Shown: positions 33,996 through 43,997 of the stretch, piece by piece
Layout: the number at the start of each line of letters is the position of its first letter
How positions within the stretch are numbered: position 1 is the first letter of the stretch
Source of the DNA: Incurvaria masculella
Taxonomy: Eukaryota; Arthropoda; Insecta; Lepidoptera; Incurvariidae
Direction of reading: 5' to 3'
Assembly (NCBI GenBank): GCA_946894095.1
Contig: OX335652.1
Coordinates: 9,447,001-9,511,000, forward strand
Length of the DNA stretch: 64,000 nucleotides
Position numbers and translations under genes: made by a program
Notes under the pieces: generated by a model
What the model saw: only the letters and a program-made list of their open reading frames with translations
Databases searched by the model: none
Told to the model about the DNA's origin: nothing

Positions 33996-34439
33996 CATAA
34001 AGGAAAGTGAATTTCATGACTAGATTTCCCCCTGAGTGGAATTGAGTTGTCCGTATAAACTATACTCTGTGCGAATTGTAGGCTAGTTCAGTCTTATGTT
34101 TGCGTGTTTTTTAGTTGTAAAATTACAGTTTAGGACAATCGATGAAGGGAGAGCGATCGAGTTGCTAAGACCTCAAAACCCTGAAATCACTGAAAAATCT
34201 CAAAACATTGACCAATACCGAGATAGCAATAACCATCCGTTAAAATTTACAGCCAAAAGATACGCAATTGCAATTGATTGTTAACATCACTGTGAAATGT
34301 ATGGGTGTTGACCTATTTTTAACGTCAATGCGGTTAGAACAGTAGCGGTAGAAATTCTGTCGCAAACCGAGCATCGGCGATCGCAATGGACGGATAAACG
34401 TCAAATTTCGATCGCTAATAGCGGTAACGCTGATCGGCA

Positions 34440-34597
34440 ATAGGGCCGCTGGGCGGGAATAACCCTACCACCTAGTTAGTAAGGAAGACGACCTACTGTT
34501 TAACGTGGATTCCGAACCACAAACGAAGAATTCCTTGGTCGCCTCTTACGACATGCACGAGAAGAAATGCAGTGGGCCCACTTTTATTAAAACTGGC
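34440..34597 (-). repeat. SINE fragment, minus strand
   Basis: GGGCGGGAATAACCCTACC, ACCTAGTTAGTAAGGAAG, AACGTGGATTCCGAACCAC, CGCCTCTTACGACATGCA and AAATGCAGTGGGCCCAC match the complement of the SINE head-to-middle part, as at 38940. Confidence 0.78.
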
Positions 34598-34864
34598 ATA
34601 TAATAAATGAAATCTTAGGTACCTAACGATAAAAAATCAACATAATGACAGACAACATAATGCGGTTTATGGACGGTTCATCTTCACAAATTGCAAATAA
34701 TTTTGCAGAGACATTTAAGTATGAAGTACAGATAATTATTTACATACATCTTTATTACATTCAAATTATATTCGTTGAAAGAAGCGACGTACCTACATGT
34801 TAAGGGTAATGGTACGAAAAAAGTTAACAATACTTAACAAACAACCTAGGGCTGACTCGGCCGT

Positions 34865-35100
34865 TACAGTTTAGCTATTGATAGCTGAACTTTTTACAAG
34901 TTTTACAAAAACATTATGTAATATTTAAACGAACAGTATTTTTACTAAATGCACGGGACGTTTAGCTAAATGTTTAGTAGAATTTTACCAAAGTATTTTT
35001 TACTTAGTAATTTTTTACCAAATACTTAGTAGAGATATACATAACATTTAGCAAATTTAGCTTAATGTTTGGGTGATTTTTACTATATCAGCTCTTTATA
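34865..35100 (+). repeat. Internal copy of subterminal-type sequence
   Basis: It contains TTTAGCTATTGATAGCTGAA, TAGTAGAATTTTACCAAAG, TTTTTTACTTAGTAA and TTTAGCAAATTTAGC, the vocabulary of both terminal arrays but not arranged in a tandem. Confidence 0.55.
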
Positions 35101-35173
35101 TCCTACGTAATTTCAAAAAATATTTCATTATTTTTTTAGAATCAGAGGAGTGAACGTGAGGCGTAGTGAACAC

Positions 35174-35218
35174 GGCGGAGGCGCGTTAGAGGTATGCGGC
35201 CGTCAACGCGCCTCCGCC
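35174..35218. repeat. GC-rich 14-bp perfect hairpin upstream of the SAM gene
   Basis: GGCGGAGGCGCGTT (35174-35187) pairs perfectly with AACGCGCCTCCGCC (35205-35218) around a 17-base loop. It stands out in an AT-rich stretch about 390 bases before the first ATG. It could be promoter-associated or the core of a small insertion. Confidence 0.7.
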
Positions 35219-35601
35219 ACTATAGTTTTTCAAAAAATAATCATTCATCAAATCATCAAATCAAAATATAATAATCAATAAATCAAAATAAGTTAGATAA
35301 CGTAAAGTGGGAATAATTATTATAATTTATCAACAGTTCATGGACGAAGGCGGCGGCGGCTTATATTAATAGACAATTCATGGGAATAATTTCTACTGGC
35401 AACATTGCCGTCTGCACCGCGCCGTCGTGATGATGACGAATACGTGATGCAAGCATAATCTGTGGCGTAACTTACTGACGCGATGGACGCGACGCTAGAG
35501 AAGGAGAACCACCACACGACCACACACTCTAACACTAGCCAAGCAGCAAGGTCAGTTCTGTTTCATCGTGTTCGTGTGCTTCACTTTGCCGTGAGAGAAG
35601 A

Positions 35602-38600
35602 ATGGCCGATCAATCCGTCGAGGATCACCTTGTAGCGTGGGGCTTAGAGATGTATATACAGAAATTTAAAGGTAAGGGCTCCAAGTATCTATCGTAAATC
35701 TGTCCATCGTGGCATAACTCGCACCTCGCATGTCCGAGGCTCCCGTCACCCATGACGACGTATTGGCATGTTCACACGTGTTTTTTAATTGTAACCGTGC
35801 GCGGCCAAAGTTTAACCCGCTTATAAGTATACAGAAACGGCGTGGCAAAAGTGGCGATGACGCGGCGCTGAAAACTGCATGTAGGTACGCCGTGACGGAA
35901 TGCATGTGTTGTACCCTCCTTTTTTTTTCTTTGCAGCCATTTTATTCGTCCCAATGCTGTGTACAGGCGTCTCTCATTGATATGAAAGAAATATTTATTA
36001 TTGGCTCCCCTATGTTGCAACAAAAACAATTCTCCAAATTCCCCACGAACTAGCTTGTTGTAAACATTTGTTTCTTTTGTTTCAGAGCAAAATATCACTT
36101 TAGATGTTCTGCTGTTAATATCAGATGACCAAATAAAGGAACTCATCACTTCGGTTGGCCATCGAGTACTTCTCTCAAATCAGCTACAAGTTTTGAAAGC
36201 CGTTACCAACAAGGATTCACCGAACATCATCACCGTACCGAGCGTAAGTTTGATTTTTTTTTTAAACGAACAGGATAAATACTATATTATAATGTATCTT
36301 TTTTTTTTTAAAAATATTTGGACAACTTTTTGCACGTCCACAAATTTTTATTTCTCTAATAAAAAAAAAACATATTCGTATTGACGGCGTTATTACATAA
36401 TAATATCGATACCCAACTGGTTCTTTTAAACAAAATGAATTTTAAAATTTTCGTATTGGACCATTACTGTTCACTAATTAAGAATCGTCATAATTTGTAG
36501 CACATCTTTATAATATTTTCAAATTATGTTATTTTTCAAAAGTTTTTAATTTGTTTTTCTCCCGCGTCTCACGACAGACACGGACCCTTTTTTGCGACAG
36601 AACCCCCTTACCCCTTTCTTAAATACTTTTTTTTTTCAGGATCTCAGCTTTATGGATGCTTCCACGAGCTCTAATGATTATTCGTTAACAAATCTCCTAA
36701 ACAGCACGCAACTGAAGGCTCTAAACTCTCAATCCGAAGGTTCAGAAGCCGAAGTTACTCTCCAAAACTATCTGTCCAGCACGAATGAAGGAAGGGCGCT
36801 TTTGATTAAATATCAAAACGTTGGACTCCTCGATAACAGCGGAAGAAGGAAACTGTGCAACATAATCATCTCAAACGAGTTGAAGAGCGACCCAGACACA
36901 AAAATATCAACCACGCGATTTTATCAACTCGCATACGAAATAACCAAAGTATTTGTGAAAGAAAGTGCCCCGGTCTACTTCTCCCCATACATGAATCTTA
37001 GTCCAGCTATAAAAATTGCGGCCAAAGGAAAACTGCTTGATACATACAGGCAAAGACGCAGAGAGCATAGTAAGTCGGGGCTCATAATTCCTAGAAAACG
37101 AACTGTTTCAACAAGCTCTTCATGCTACAGTGCTCCTGGTTCACCATCGTCAAGAATTGAGGAGGCGGCAAACAAGTTGCCTTGTCCTTCGGTCGAAGCA
37201 GAGGAGGGTCAAGAAGATTGTCTATTGTGGCTCCGAAATTCTTGCGACCCGTGGACGACTGCCCAATTGTATTGGACGAGTACGCAAAAAGTGCGCCTCG
37301 AGAAATTAGTAAGGTCGGGGACGACTATAGAAGGCTACTTCAATGAATTTAGGCCACTGCGACAATCCGGTGGTCTGCATTTGGTATGTGTATAGATATT
37401 ATGTATAATATTTATGTTGTCTTTTCATAAGGTGTTTCCCACTTGTTGCTTTGATTAGATAGGTTTTTTAGTTACCATATTTATAAATAAGTGAGAAAAC
37501 ATTCCTAATTTATAGAATACCATATTGTTTCCCAATTACTGAAGTTATGTCAGGTTATAACTTTTTTTTTATATAAAACCTGACATGCTGTGCGCCAGGC
37601 CCTCAATGAGTTACTCGACGCCTATGGGCTTTCGAACTTAAACTTTACTTTTTACTCATTGATAAATTGTGAATGTTGAAAATAGTTAATTTTCATATTT
37701 CTTAACAGTTGCTGGAGGACTTTGCCAATCTGTACCCGCAAGAGCAGGACAAACTTTTCAACATCTGGCCTCTCTACCGTGACCAAATCCTCGAACTTGC
37801 AAGGAAACGCAATGATCCAGCCCTCCAGAAAATATTGTCAAACCTGGATGAAGGTTAGTGGGATTTTCTTTTCATTCATTTGAAAATATGTTCATTTTTA
37901 GGGTTCCGTAGTGAACAAGCAACCTTTATAGTTTAGCCATGTCTGTCGTGTCAGTCCGTCTGTCCGACATTTATCTCGGAAACTCTTGGTAGTAGAAAGC
38001 TGTAATTTTGCATAGTTATGTGATAGCGGAGGTTTGGTCCAAACGTTAACCAGGTGTTCCTGAGCCTATTTGGAGTAAAAAAGGTAGATAACATTTTCTT
38101 GTACGGCTTAAAAATTTTTCTTCCTCCCCATACATTTTATATGTAGGTATTTACAAAAATGTATGGGGCGAACGAATTTTTTTTAAGCCGTACAACAAAA
38201 TGTTATTTACCTTTTTTACTCCAAATAGGCTCAGGAACACCTGGTTAACGTTTGGACCAAACCTCCGCTAACACCCGTATACATATACATTAATCATGCC
38301 GACAAAACTGTGATATAAAATTTGGAAAAACAATTTATTTAGTGTACAGTAGGGGTCTGACGAAAGTACCGGAAATCGGGTCAAGTTAAAAATGAACAGA
38401 CAAAATACGTTGACTTCTGGCAACACTATTAATATTGACTATACATTAAACCATTTTTGGAAGTGTCTGTTATTCAAATGTGTATAAAATACTACAAAAA
38501 TGCATAGGAAGTTTCAATTATCGCATCGTTCATTTTGACTCTCAACCGGAAGTGGATACTTTGGTCTGACCCCTACTGTACCTCCCATACACATATTTTT

Positions 38601-40809
38601 TTTTATTATATTGTATAGGGTATCATTGGATAGGTTTTAAAAAAATATTGGAGTTCTACGAATAACAGTTTTCGATTCAGCGTACTGGCGCGACACTTCG
38701 AAGTTAAGCATTGGATGGGTGATGTTCGTCCGTTGGAAAGAGGCTGGGGTTTTTTTTTATGGAAACCCGACATGATGGCTAATAACACACCCACCATCAT
38801 GATATCAGCCCATAACACCTCATGAAGACTAGGTGCCATCCCAGGACCTTCCTTTATTACGCGGCTACATTGAACTGGATGGAAAACATACTATTTTCAT
38901 TGCCGCTTTGACCAATCGTTTATCCAATGCGGTGGTACCGACCCGGGCGGGAATAACCCTACCACCTAGTTGGTAAGGAAGGGGAACTACTGTTTAACGT
39001 GGATTCCGAGCCACGAACGAAGAATCCCTTAGTCGCCTCTTACGACATGCATGGGAAGAAATGCAGTGGGCCCACTTGTATTCTTTTTACGTGCCAGACC
39101 CACACGGTCACACAGGGGTGGTTCGGATTCCATGTTAAATTGTTGGTCCCCTTCCTTACTCTCAAGGTGGTACGGTGGTATTCACTTCCGCTCGGGTTGG
39201 TACCACCACATTGAATATAATGATGGTCGAAGCGGCAATGAAAATTTTGTGTTTTCCATCCTGTTCAATGTAGCCGTGTATTATAAGAAAGGTTCTCGCA
39301 TGGCACCTAGATCCCCTGTGGTGTTATGGGCTGATATCATGACAGTGGTAGTTAGCCTTCATGTCAGTTTCATAAAACTGCATAAAACGTGATCCAAGCG
39401 TTTTTTTAACATTACATGTTTTCTAATACCACACCCACTGTCAAAATATTAAGCTTATCATAGCCATGTGAACTAGGTGTCAGGTCTTTCCTTGAATTAC
39501 ATGCCTAAATTGAACTGGGTGCCCATTCTGGTACAAAGTGAGTTCAAGTTTGGCGCTAAATATCAACTCACTTTTATAAATAGTTCATGTACCGCACTTT
39601 TTTAACATCATTTTAGTTTGTTCACATGAATATGTTGGACGGTAAAATAACAGTTACGTTGTTTAAAAAAATATATTTTCTCTAGCTATTTTTAGGTTAA
39701 CTCACTCTCAAACTCGAACTCACTCATACCGGAATGGGCACCCTGGATGGAATGCACGGAAAAAATTGATTGCCGCTTCGACTATCTTTTAAAGTGAAAT
39801 CCAAGCTTGAGGAATTGTCAAAGCTATACCGAGCCTGGAACTAAATTATCAGGCAGCTCCCACCAAAGTCCGCCCGTTGGCTTTGATAATTAAGTAATTA
39901 AGTTCGTCAAACTCTCACTCAAGCATTAACCACCTTGTTTTGATAAAGAATCAACTTCTTTTATACATACTTTCTCTTGTCAGCCTCAGGCACCACTGGG
40001 GCGACACATCGGCGTTCGATCTTCGAGGTTAAGCAATACTGTGCATTGTCGGGTTCTGGATGGGTGACATGAGATGTTAGTCGTGGTTCGGATTCACAGT
40101 CATCCAATTCCTTACTAACAAGGTGGAATGTTAGACAATATAAAAAACCACAAAAACAATACAAGTGCATTTATAGTGTCATCGGATGTAGTGCGAAGCC
40201 TGTGAATGTGGTGTATCTATGTACCAGTTCGGAAAAAGTAGCAATCAGTCATTCCCTTGATTTTGTTTTAGTAAATATGTTTTAATATTTACAGATATTG
40301 TAAACGATGATGCCGCTGACACTGTCGCCTTCATGTCACTCGCCTTTCTGATGAACATCAGCACAGTCCGCAAGGCGAAAATCAAGAAGCTGTGGAGACC
40401 ATCAAAGATAGAATCGCTTGAAAGCTTCATAACTCACATCCCAACGGCTGCTGATCTGGAGGCTTCTCTCACATTAAGGAGAGAGAAATTCGCATCTTTG
40501 GGACTTTGTGTGCAGCCGTACATCATTATAATTGGTGACACCCTCAACACTATTCACACTAGGTACATTGTCATCAACAATGTTACATACTCACCAACAA
40601 AGGACGTACGCTACAGTTCCACCTCAACCATCCACGCTGTCGATGCTTGCTTTAAGATAATCTTTGCATTAAATGCAGAGTTCCCCAGTGAAAGTGCCCA
40701 TATCTGGAATTTTATTCAAAAAGCAATATATAAGATTAAAACTAAATACGACAGAGTATACACAGCAGCAAATTCACTTATGACTGACCTGAACATTGCT
40801 CTGCAATAA
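35602..40809 (+). CDS. SAM-domain protein of the CACTA-like element (5 exons)
   Basis: My exon model is 35602-35671, 36086-36243, 36640-37383, 37709-37853 and 40295-40809. All introns are GT-AG (GTAAGG, GTAAGT, GTATGT, GTTAGT donors) and all joins keep the frame, giving 543 residues. Residues about 5-75 form a SAM domain: VAWGLEMYIQKF, then ITLDVLLLISDDQIKELITS and VGHRVLL. SAM domains mediate protein oligomerisation or RNA binding. The rest is helical and charged (GRRKLCNIIISNEL, FNIWPLYRDQILELARKR) without a family I can name. The last intron (2.4 kb) is full of younger insertions. The stop TAA is one base before the transposase ATG. I infer it is an accessory protein of the transposon; a domesticated host gene is the alternative. 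Confidence 0.75.
37902..38335 (+). repeat. AGGGTTCCGTAG repeat, split by a palindromic MITE
   Basis: AGGGTTCCGTAGTGAACAAG, CCGTCTGTCCGACATTTATC and GAAAGCTGTAATTTTGCATAG come before the MITE; ATTAATCATGCCGACAAAAC continues after it. This family is related to but distinct from the CTTGGCCGG-ending one. It lies in intron 4 of the SAM gene. Confidence 0.65.
38021..38273. mobile_element. Palindromic MITE, AGCGGAGG family
   Basis: It is 253 bp and nearly a full palindrome: TAGCGGAGGTTTGGTCCAAA, CGTTAACCAGGTGTTCCTGA and TATTTGGAGTAAAAAAGG on one side, their complement on the other, around GTAGGTATTTACAAAAATG. It can fold into a hairpin more than 100 bp long. The superfamily is not determined. Confidence 0.85.
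38347..38578. mobile_element. TA-flanked MITE (Tc1/mariner-like)
   Basis: It is 232 bp. Terminal inverted repeats CAGTAGGGGTCTGAC / GTCTGACCCCTACTG are flanked by TA on both sides (38345-38346, 38579-38580). Subterminal parts also mirror (AAAAATGAAC / GTTCATTTT). Only one copy was seen in the window. Confidence 0.8.
38675..38760 (+). repeat. 5S-headed SINE fragment
   Basis: CAGCGTACTGGCGCGACACT, TCGAAGTTAAGCATTGGATG and GGTGATGTTCG: the head with an internal deletion that joins the two 5S-like blocks. Confidence 0.6.
38765..39085 (-). repeat. SINE copy, minus strand
   Basis: Good family match: AACACACCCACCATCATG, CTAGGTGCCATCCCAGG, CTACATTGAACTGGATGG, GGTGGTACCGACCCGGGCGG, CTACCACCTAGTTGG, GTGGATTCCGAGCCACGAAC, CGCCTCTTACGACATGCATG, CAGTGGGCCCAC. 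It forms an inverted pair with the following copy. Confidence 0.82.
39105..39390 (+). repeat. SINE copy, plus strand
   Basis: GGTTCGGATTCCATGTTAAA, GTTGGTACCACCACATTGAA, GATGGTCGAAGCGGCAATG, GTTTTCCATCCTGTTCAATG, CATGGCACCTAGATCCC, GATATCATGACAGTGG. Confidence 0.82.
39405..39800 (-). repeat. SINE copy, minus strand, split by a MITE
   Basis: TAATACCACACCCACTGTC and AAATTGAACTG precede the MITE at 39518. CTGGATGGAA, CACGG and GATTGCCGCTTCGACTATC follow it. Removing the MITE and one CTG restores the family consensus TTGAACTGGATGGAA. Confidence 0.8.
39518..39742. mobile_element. CTG-flanked MITE, copy 2, nested in a SINE
   Basis: It is 225 bp. The ends are GGTGCCCATTC / GAATGGGCACC, with CTG on both sides (39515-39517, 39743-39745). 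Its right part on the minus strand (GAGTGAGTTCGAGTTTGAGA, GTTAACCTAAAAATAGCT) matches the copy at 27263. It is the best documented 3-base duplication in the window because the empty site is known from other SINE copies. Confidence 0.85.
39978..40145 (+). repeat. 5S-headed SINE fragment
   Basis: TCAGCCTCAGGCACCACTGG, CGGCGTTCGATCTTCGAGG, TTAAGCAATACTGTGC, GGTTCTGGATGGGTGAC, GTCGTGGTTCGGATTCACA. The head is clear. It lies in intron 4, 150 bases before the last exon of the SAM gene. Confidence 0.75.
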
Positions 40810-40813
40810 GATG
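40807..40813 (+). promoter_or_regulatory. TAA-G-ATG junction between the two genes
   Basis: One base separates the stop of the SAM gene from the transposase ATG. The preceding TTGCTCTGCAATAAG also ends in AG right at the ATG and could act as a weak splice acceptor. Reinitiation and alternative splicing are therefore both possible. Confidence 0.6.
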
Positions 40814-43246
40814 CCAACCTGTTTTCTTTGTCGTAAAGTTGCTAACAACACACCGGACTTATTCAAACACTTTGATTATTTTCACAGTAGCCACAATTTT
40901 TCAACATACCATTGCGTTGACGATGGGTGCTTGAGGTCATTTCACTTAATTAACACATTTCGTAAACATTTAAAAAGGCAGCATGCTTGTCGAGACGATT
41001 GTAATCCTAATATCGTTAGCGATGACCTACCTGGTACATCTTATCAAATCCCAGAGCAATCTTCTGATTCAATTTCTCTTGAAGTTATGCCAAAAACTTC
41101 ACATTCGGTTGCAGTGTCTAATTCATTGGATATATTTTTATCATCTTTGTATGCGAATCCATTATTGCCTAGAAATGCAGTTCAGTCTGTTGTTGATGGT
41201 ATGAGTAAATACATGTCTGAAAGTTTAACTAGAAATGTTGAAATTGTTTTTGATGAAATTTTAACTACGATACAGAAAGGTCAAGACGTAACGACATTGA
41301 GGGAGAAGCTTTTGTCAACTGTGCGAACACCGTTAGATTGTTTTCGAACAGAACACTTGCGTTTTAAACATTTCTTATCCAAAGGTACCTACATACCGCC
41401 AAATCAAATAACGATAGGCCAGAGGAGGTCTGCGATCAGACAACACGGAGTACTGAATGTCAAGCCGATTAATTGCACCGAACAGTTTATTCCCCTTCGT
41501 AGTGTATTGAAAATTTTTTTTTCTCTTGATGACGTTATGGAAGAAACTTTAACTTACATAAATTTCCTGTCTGAAATGTCCAGTAAAGGTTTAATTGAAA
41601 ATTTTATTCAAGGAAGTTTTTGGGTTAATCGAATGAAAAACACAGACGCTAAATTGGTCTTTCCCCTGTTCATGTTTTTTGATGATTATGAAAGTGGAAA
41701 TGTATTAGGAAGTCATTCGGGTATACATAAATTGGGAGCTGTTTACGTTTCAGTCGGCTGCATTCCACCACACAGAGCTTCCTCCTTGAGTAATATTTTC
41801 CTTGCTTTGTTGTTCCATTCTTCCGATAGAGTAGCATTTGGTAACGGAGTTATTTTTCAGCCGCTTATTGAAGAATTTAACTTTTTGTCAAAAAATGGTG
41901 TAGTAATAAATACCACCTGTTTTAAAGGTACACTATACTTTCAACTTGCTCTTATAGTTGGAGATAATCTTGGCATCCACTCTATTATCGGATTTAATGA
42001 GTCATTTTCTTCAAATTTTCCTTGCCGTATTTGTAACGTATCTAAAGAAACACTTAAAACGCAATGTTATGAGAATTCAGATTTATTCCGTAATGTAGTA
42101 GATTATGAACTGCAGTTGATAAGAAGTGACTCGTCTAGTACTGGTGTAAAAGAGAAGTGTGTGTGGCTCAATGTAAAAGAATTCAGTTTATTCGAACAAG
42201 TAGGAGTCGATGTAATGCACGATATACTCGAAGGTGTCGCTAAATATGTCATGAGCTTTTTAATATCAAAATATGTAACAGGTTTGAAATATTTTTCAAT
42301 TCAATTATTAAATGATAGAATCGCTTGCTTCGATTATGGTCCCGATAGCAGCAGCAAACCATGCCTCTTGAGTATGGACCATATTTCTAATGGTAATGTA
42401 CGCTTATCGGCCTCCGAAATGTTAACGTTGGTTCGTTATTTTGGTTTACTTATTGGCGATTTTGTTCCATTAAATGAACAATATTGGTGTTTGTATACAA
42501 CACTGATAAATATAATTGATATTGTGATGTGTCCAAGAATTAATAATGCTGCTATTGAATTACTAAAATGCTTGATCGGAGAACTTAACGAGATGTATTT
42601 GACTTTAACTAACCAGAAACTTAAGCCGAAATTTCACTTTCTCGTTCACTATCCATCATTTATGGTTAAATTTGGACCTCTAGTTAACTTTTGGGCTATG
42701 CGATTCGAAGCCAAACACAGGATATCTAAAATTTCAGCTCGAGCTTCATTTAATAGACGTAATATTACGGCCACACTTGCCATAAAACATCAGATGCAGC
42801 TCAATGAAATTTTTCTGAAGGGACATTTGAGTAAAATAATTAACGTAGGTCCCATCAAAAATATTTCCTTAGAGAAATGCAAAGAAATTGTAACATCACT
42901 TAACCTCATGTCCGATGAATCGTTGGAGCGTGTCGCATGGGTAAAAATTAAGGGTACAGAATATAAATGTCAAACAATACTTGTTGAAAATGTTCATGAC
43001 TTAGGAGAGATAAGATTCATGTCAATCAAAAATGTTTACATATTTAGCGTAGAAAGGATTATTTTCGAATGTACTTTGTTAAATACTGTAGAATTTGACG
43101 AACACTTTCATTGTTACTTAGTAGAAGTTCCCCCAAATGAAGAAATCATTTATATGTTCTACGACTGTTTGGTAAGCCACGTGCCTTGTCATATCTCTGT
43201 AGCACCAAATGGAAATAGATACATTACATTAAGGTCACATTTATAA
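40811..43246 (+). CDS. CACTA-like DDE transposase with C2H2 fingers
   Basis: It is an 811-residue intronless frame. I start it at ATG 40811, because the frame upstream has only a TTG and the SAM gene ends at 40809. Two C2H2 fingers open the protein: C4-C7-H20-H25 and C35-C40-H53-H58. The catalytic core is read as D385 in VGDNLGIHS, C405-x2-C408, D467-x2-H470 in VDVMHDILEGVAKYVM, and E633 in FWAMRFEAKHR, with HFLVHYP at 609-615 before it. This order (D, C2C, D-x2-H, E near an aromatic-rich FG-PL block) is that of CMC/EnSpm transposases; the E633 region corresponds to DUF4218 of plant CACTA proteins. No stop or frameshift. The AT-rich codon use matches the surroundings. Confidence 0.82.
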   Translation: MPTCFLCRKVANNTPDLFKHFDYFHSSHNFSTYHCVDDGCLRSFHLINTFRKHLKRQHACRDDCNPNIVSDDLPGTSYQIPEQSSDSISLEVMPKTSHSVAVSNSLDIFLSSLYANPLLPRNAVQSVVDGMSKYMSESLTRNVEIVFDEILTTIQKGQDVTTLREKLLSTVRTPLDCFRTEHLRFKHFLSKGTYIPPNQITIGQRRSAIRQHGVLNVKPINCTEQFIPLRSVLKIFFSLDDVMEETLTYINFLSEMSSKGLIENFIQGSFWVNRMKNTDAKLVFPLFMFFDDYESGNVLGSHSGIHKLGAVYVSVGCIPPHRASSLSNIFLALLFHSSDRVAFGNGVIFQPLIEEFNFLSKNGVVINTTCFKGTLYFQLALIVGDNLGIHSIIGFNESFSSNFPCRICNVSKETLKTQCYENSDLFRNVVDYELQLIRSDSSSTGVKEKCVWLNVKEFSLFEQVGVDVMHDILEGVAKYVMSFLISKYVTGLKYFSIQLLNDRIACFDYGPDSSSKPCLLSMDHISNGNVRLSASEMLTLVRYFGLLIGDFVPLNEQYWCLYTTLINIIDIVMCPRINNAAIELLKCLIGELNEMYLTLTNQKLKPKFHFLVHYPSFMVKFGPLVNFWAMRFEAKHRISKISARASFNRRNITATLAIKHQMQLNEIFLKGHLSKIINVGPIKNISLEKCKEIVTSLNLMSDESLERVAWVKIKGTEYKCQTILVENVHDLGEIRFMSIKNVYIFSVERIIFECTLLNTVEFDEHFHCYLVEVPPNEEIIYMFYDCLVSHVPCHISVAPNGNRYITLRSHL

Positions 43247-43299
43247 AGACTCCTTAGGGCGATCCTATCCAGCCAACCAGTACAGTTTATTTGAGCCCT

Positions 43300-43450
43300 A
43301 CGACTTAAAAAAAACGTCCTCCACATACAAATGTGTAATACCTACACCCGTAATGTATGGTTATTTTTATTAGAAATTAAATGTTATCCACCTTTTTTGC
43401 TCTAAATAGGTCCAGGAATACCTGGTTAATGTTTAACCAGGGTGTTAATG
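43300..43450. repeat. Half palindromic MITE, AGCGGAGG family
   Basis: GGCTTAAAAAAAACGTCC, TAATACCTACACCCG, CACCTTTTTTGCTCTAAATA and GGAATACCTGGTTAATG are the right half of the family; the left half is missing. Confidence 0.7.
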
Positions 43451-43476
43451 GGGGTTTTTAATATAAATGATCAAAA

Positions 43477-43728
43477 TAAAAATGATCCAAACATTAACCA
43501 GGTGTCCCTGGGCTTATTTGGAGTAAAAAAGGTAGATAACATTTTTTTGTAGAGCTTAAAAAAACTTGTCATCCCCATACATTTTGTGTGTAGGTATTTA
43601 CAAAAATGTATGGGGCGGACGGATTTTTAAATTTGGAGAGCAAAATGTTACTTACCTTTTTTGCTCCAAACATGCCAAGGAATAACTAGTTAAAGTTTGG
43701 ACTATAGCCCCGTTAACACCTGGTATAA
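43477..43728. mobile_element. Palindromic MITE, AGCGGAGG family
   Basis: GATCCAAACATTAACCAGGT, TTATTTGGAGTAAAAAAGG, GTAGGTATTTACAAAAATG, TTACCTTTTTTGCTCC and TTAAAGTTTGGACTATAG. It is more diverged than its neighbours; both arms are present. Confidence 0.78.
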
Positions 43729-43743
43729 GATATTTACACTAGC

Positions 43744-43997
43744 TGTTAGCGGAGGTTTGGTCCAAACGTTAACCAGGTGTTCCTGGGCCTATTTGGAGTA
43801 AAAAAGGTAGATAACATTTTGTTGTACGGCTTAAAAATTTTTCGTCGTCCTCATACATTTTGTGTGTAGGTATTTACAAAAATGTATGGGGTGAACGATT
43901 TTTTTTTAAGCCATACAACAAAATGTTATCTACCTTTTTACTTCAAATAGGGCCAGCAACACCTGGTTAACGTTTGGACCAAACCGCAGCTAACACC
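43744..43997. mobile_element. Palindromic MITE, AGCGGAGG family, best copy
   Basis: About 250 bp from TGTTAGCGGAGGTTTGGTCC to GGACCAAACCGCAGCTAACA, with arms matching almost throughout. It is the third family member within 700 bases, immediately 3' of the transposase gene. Confidence 0.85.

Noticed and set aside
40796..40810. Upstream TTG start for the transposase
   Set aside because: It lies inside the SAM gene and TTG starts are unlikely in an insect; the ATG at 40811 directly precedes the finger domain.
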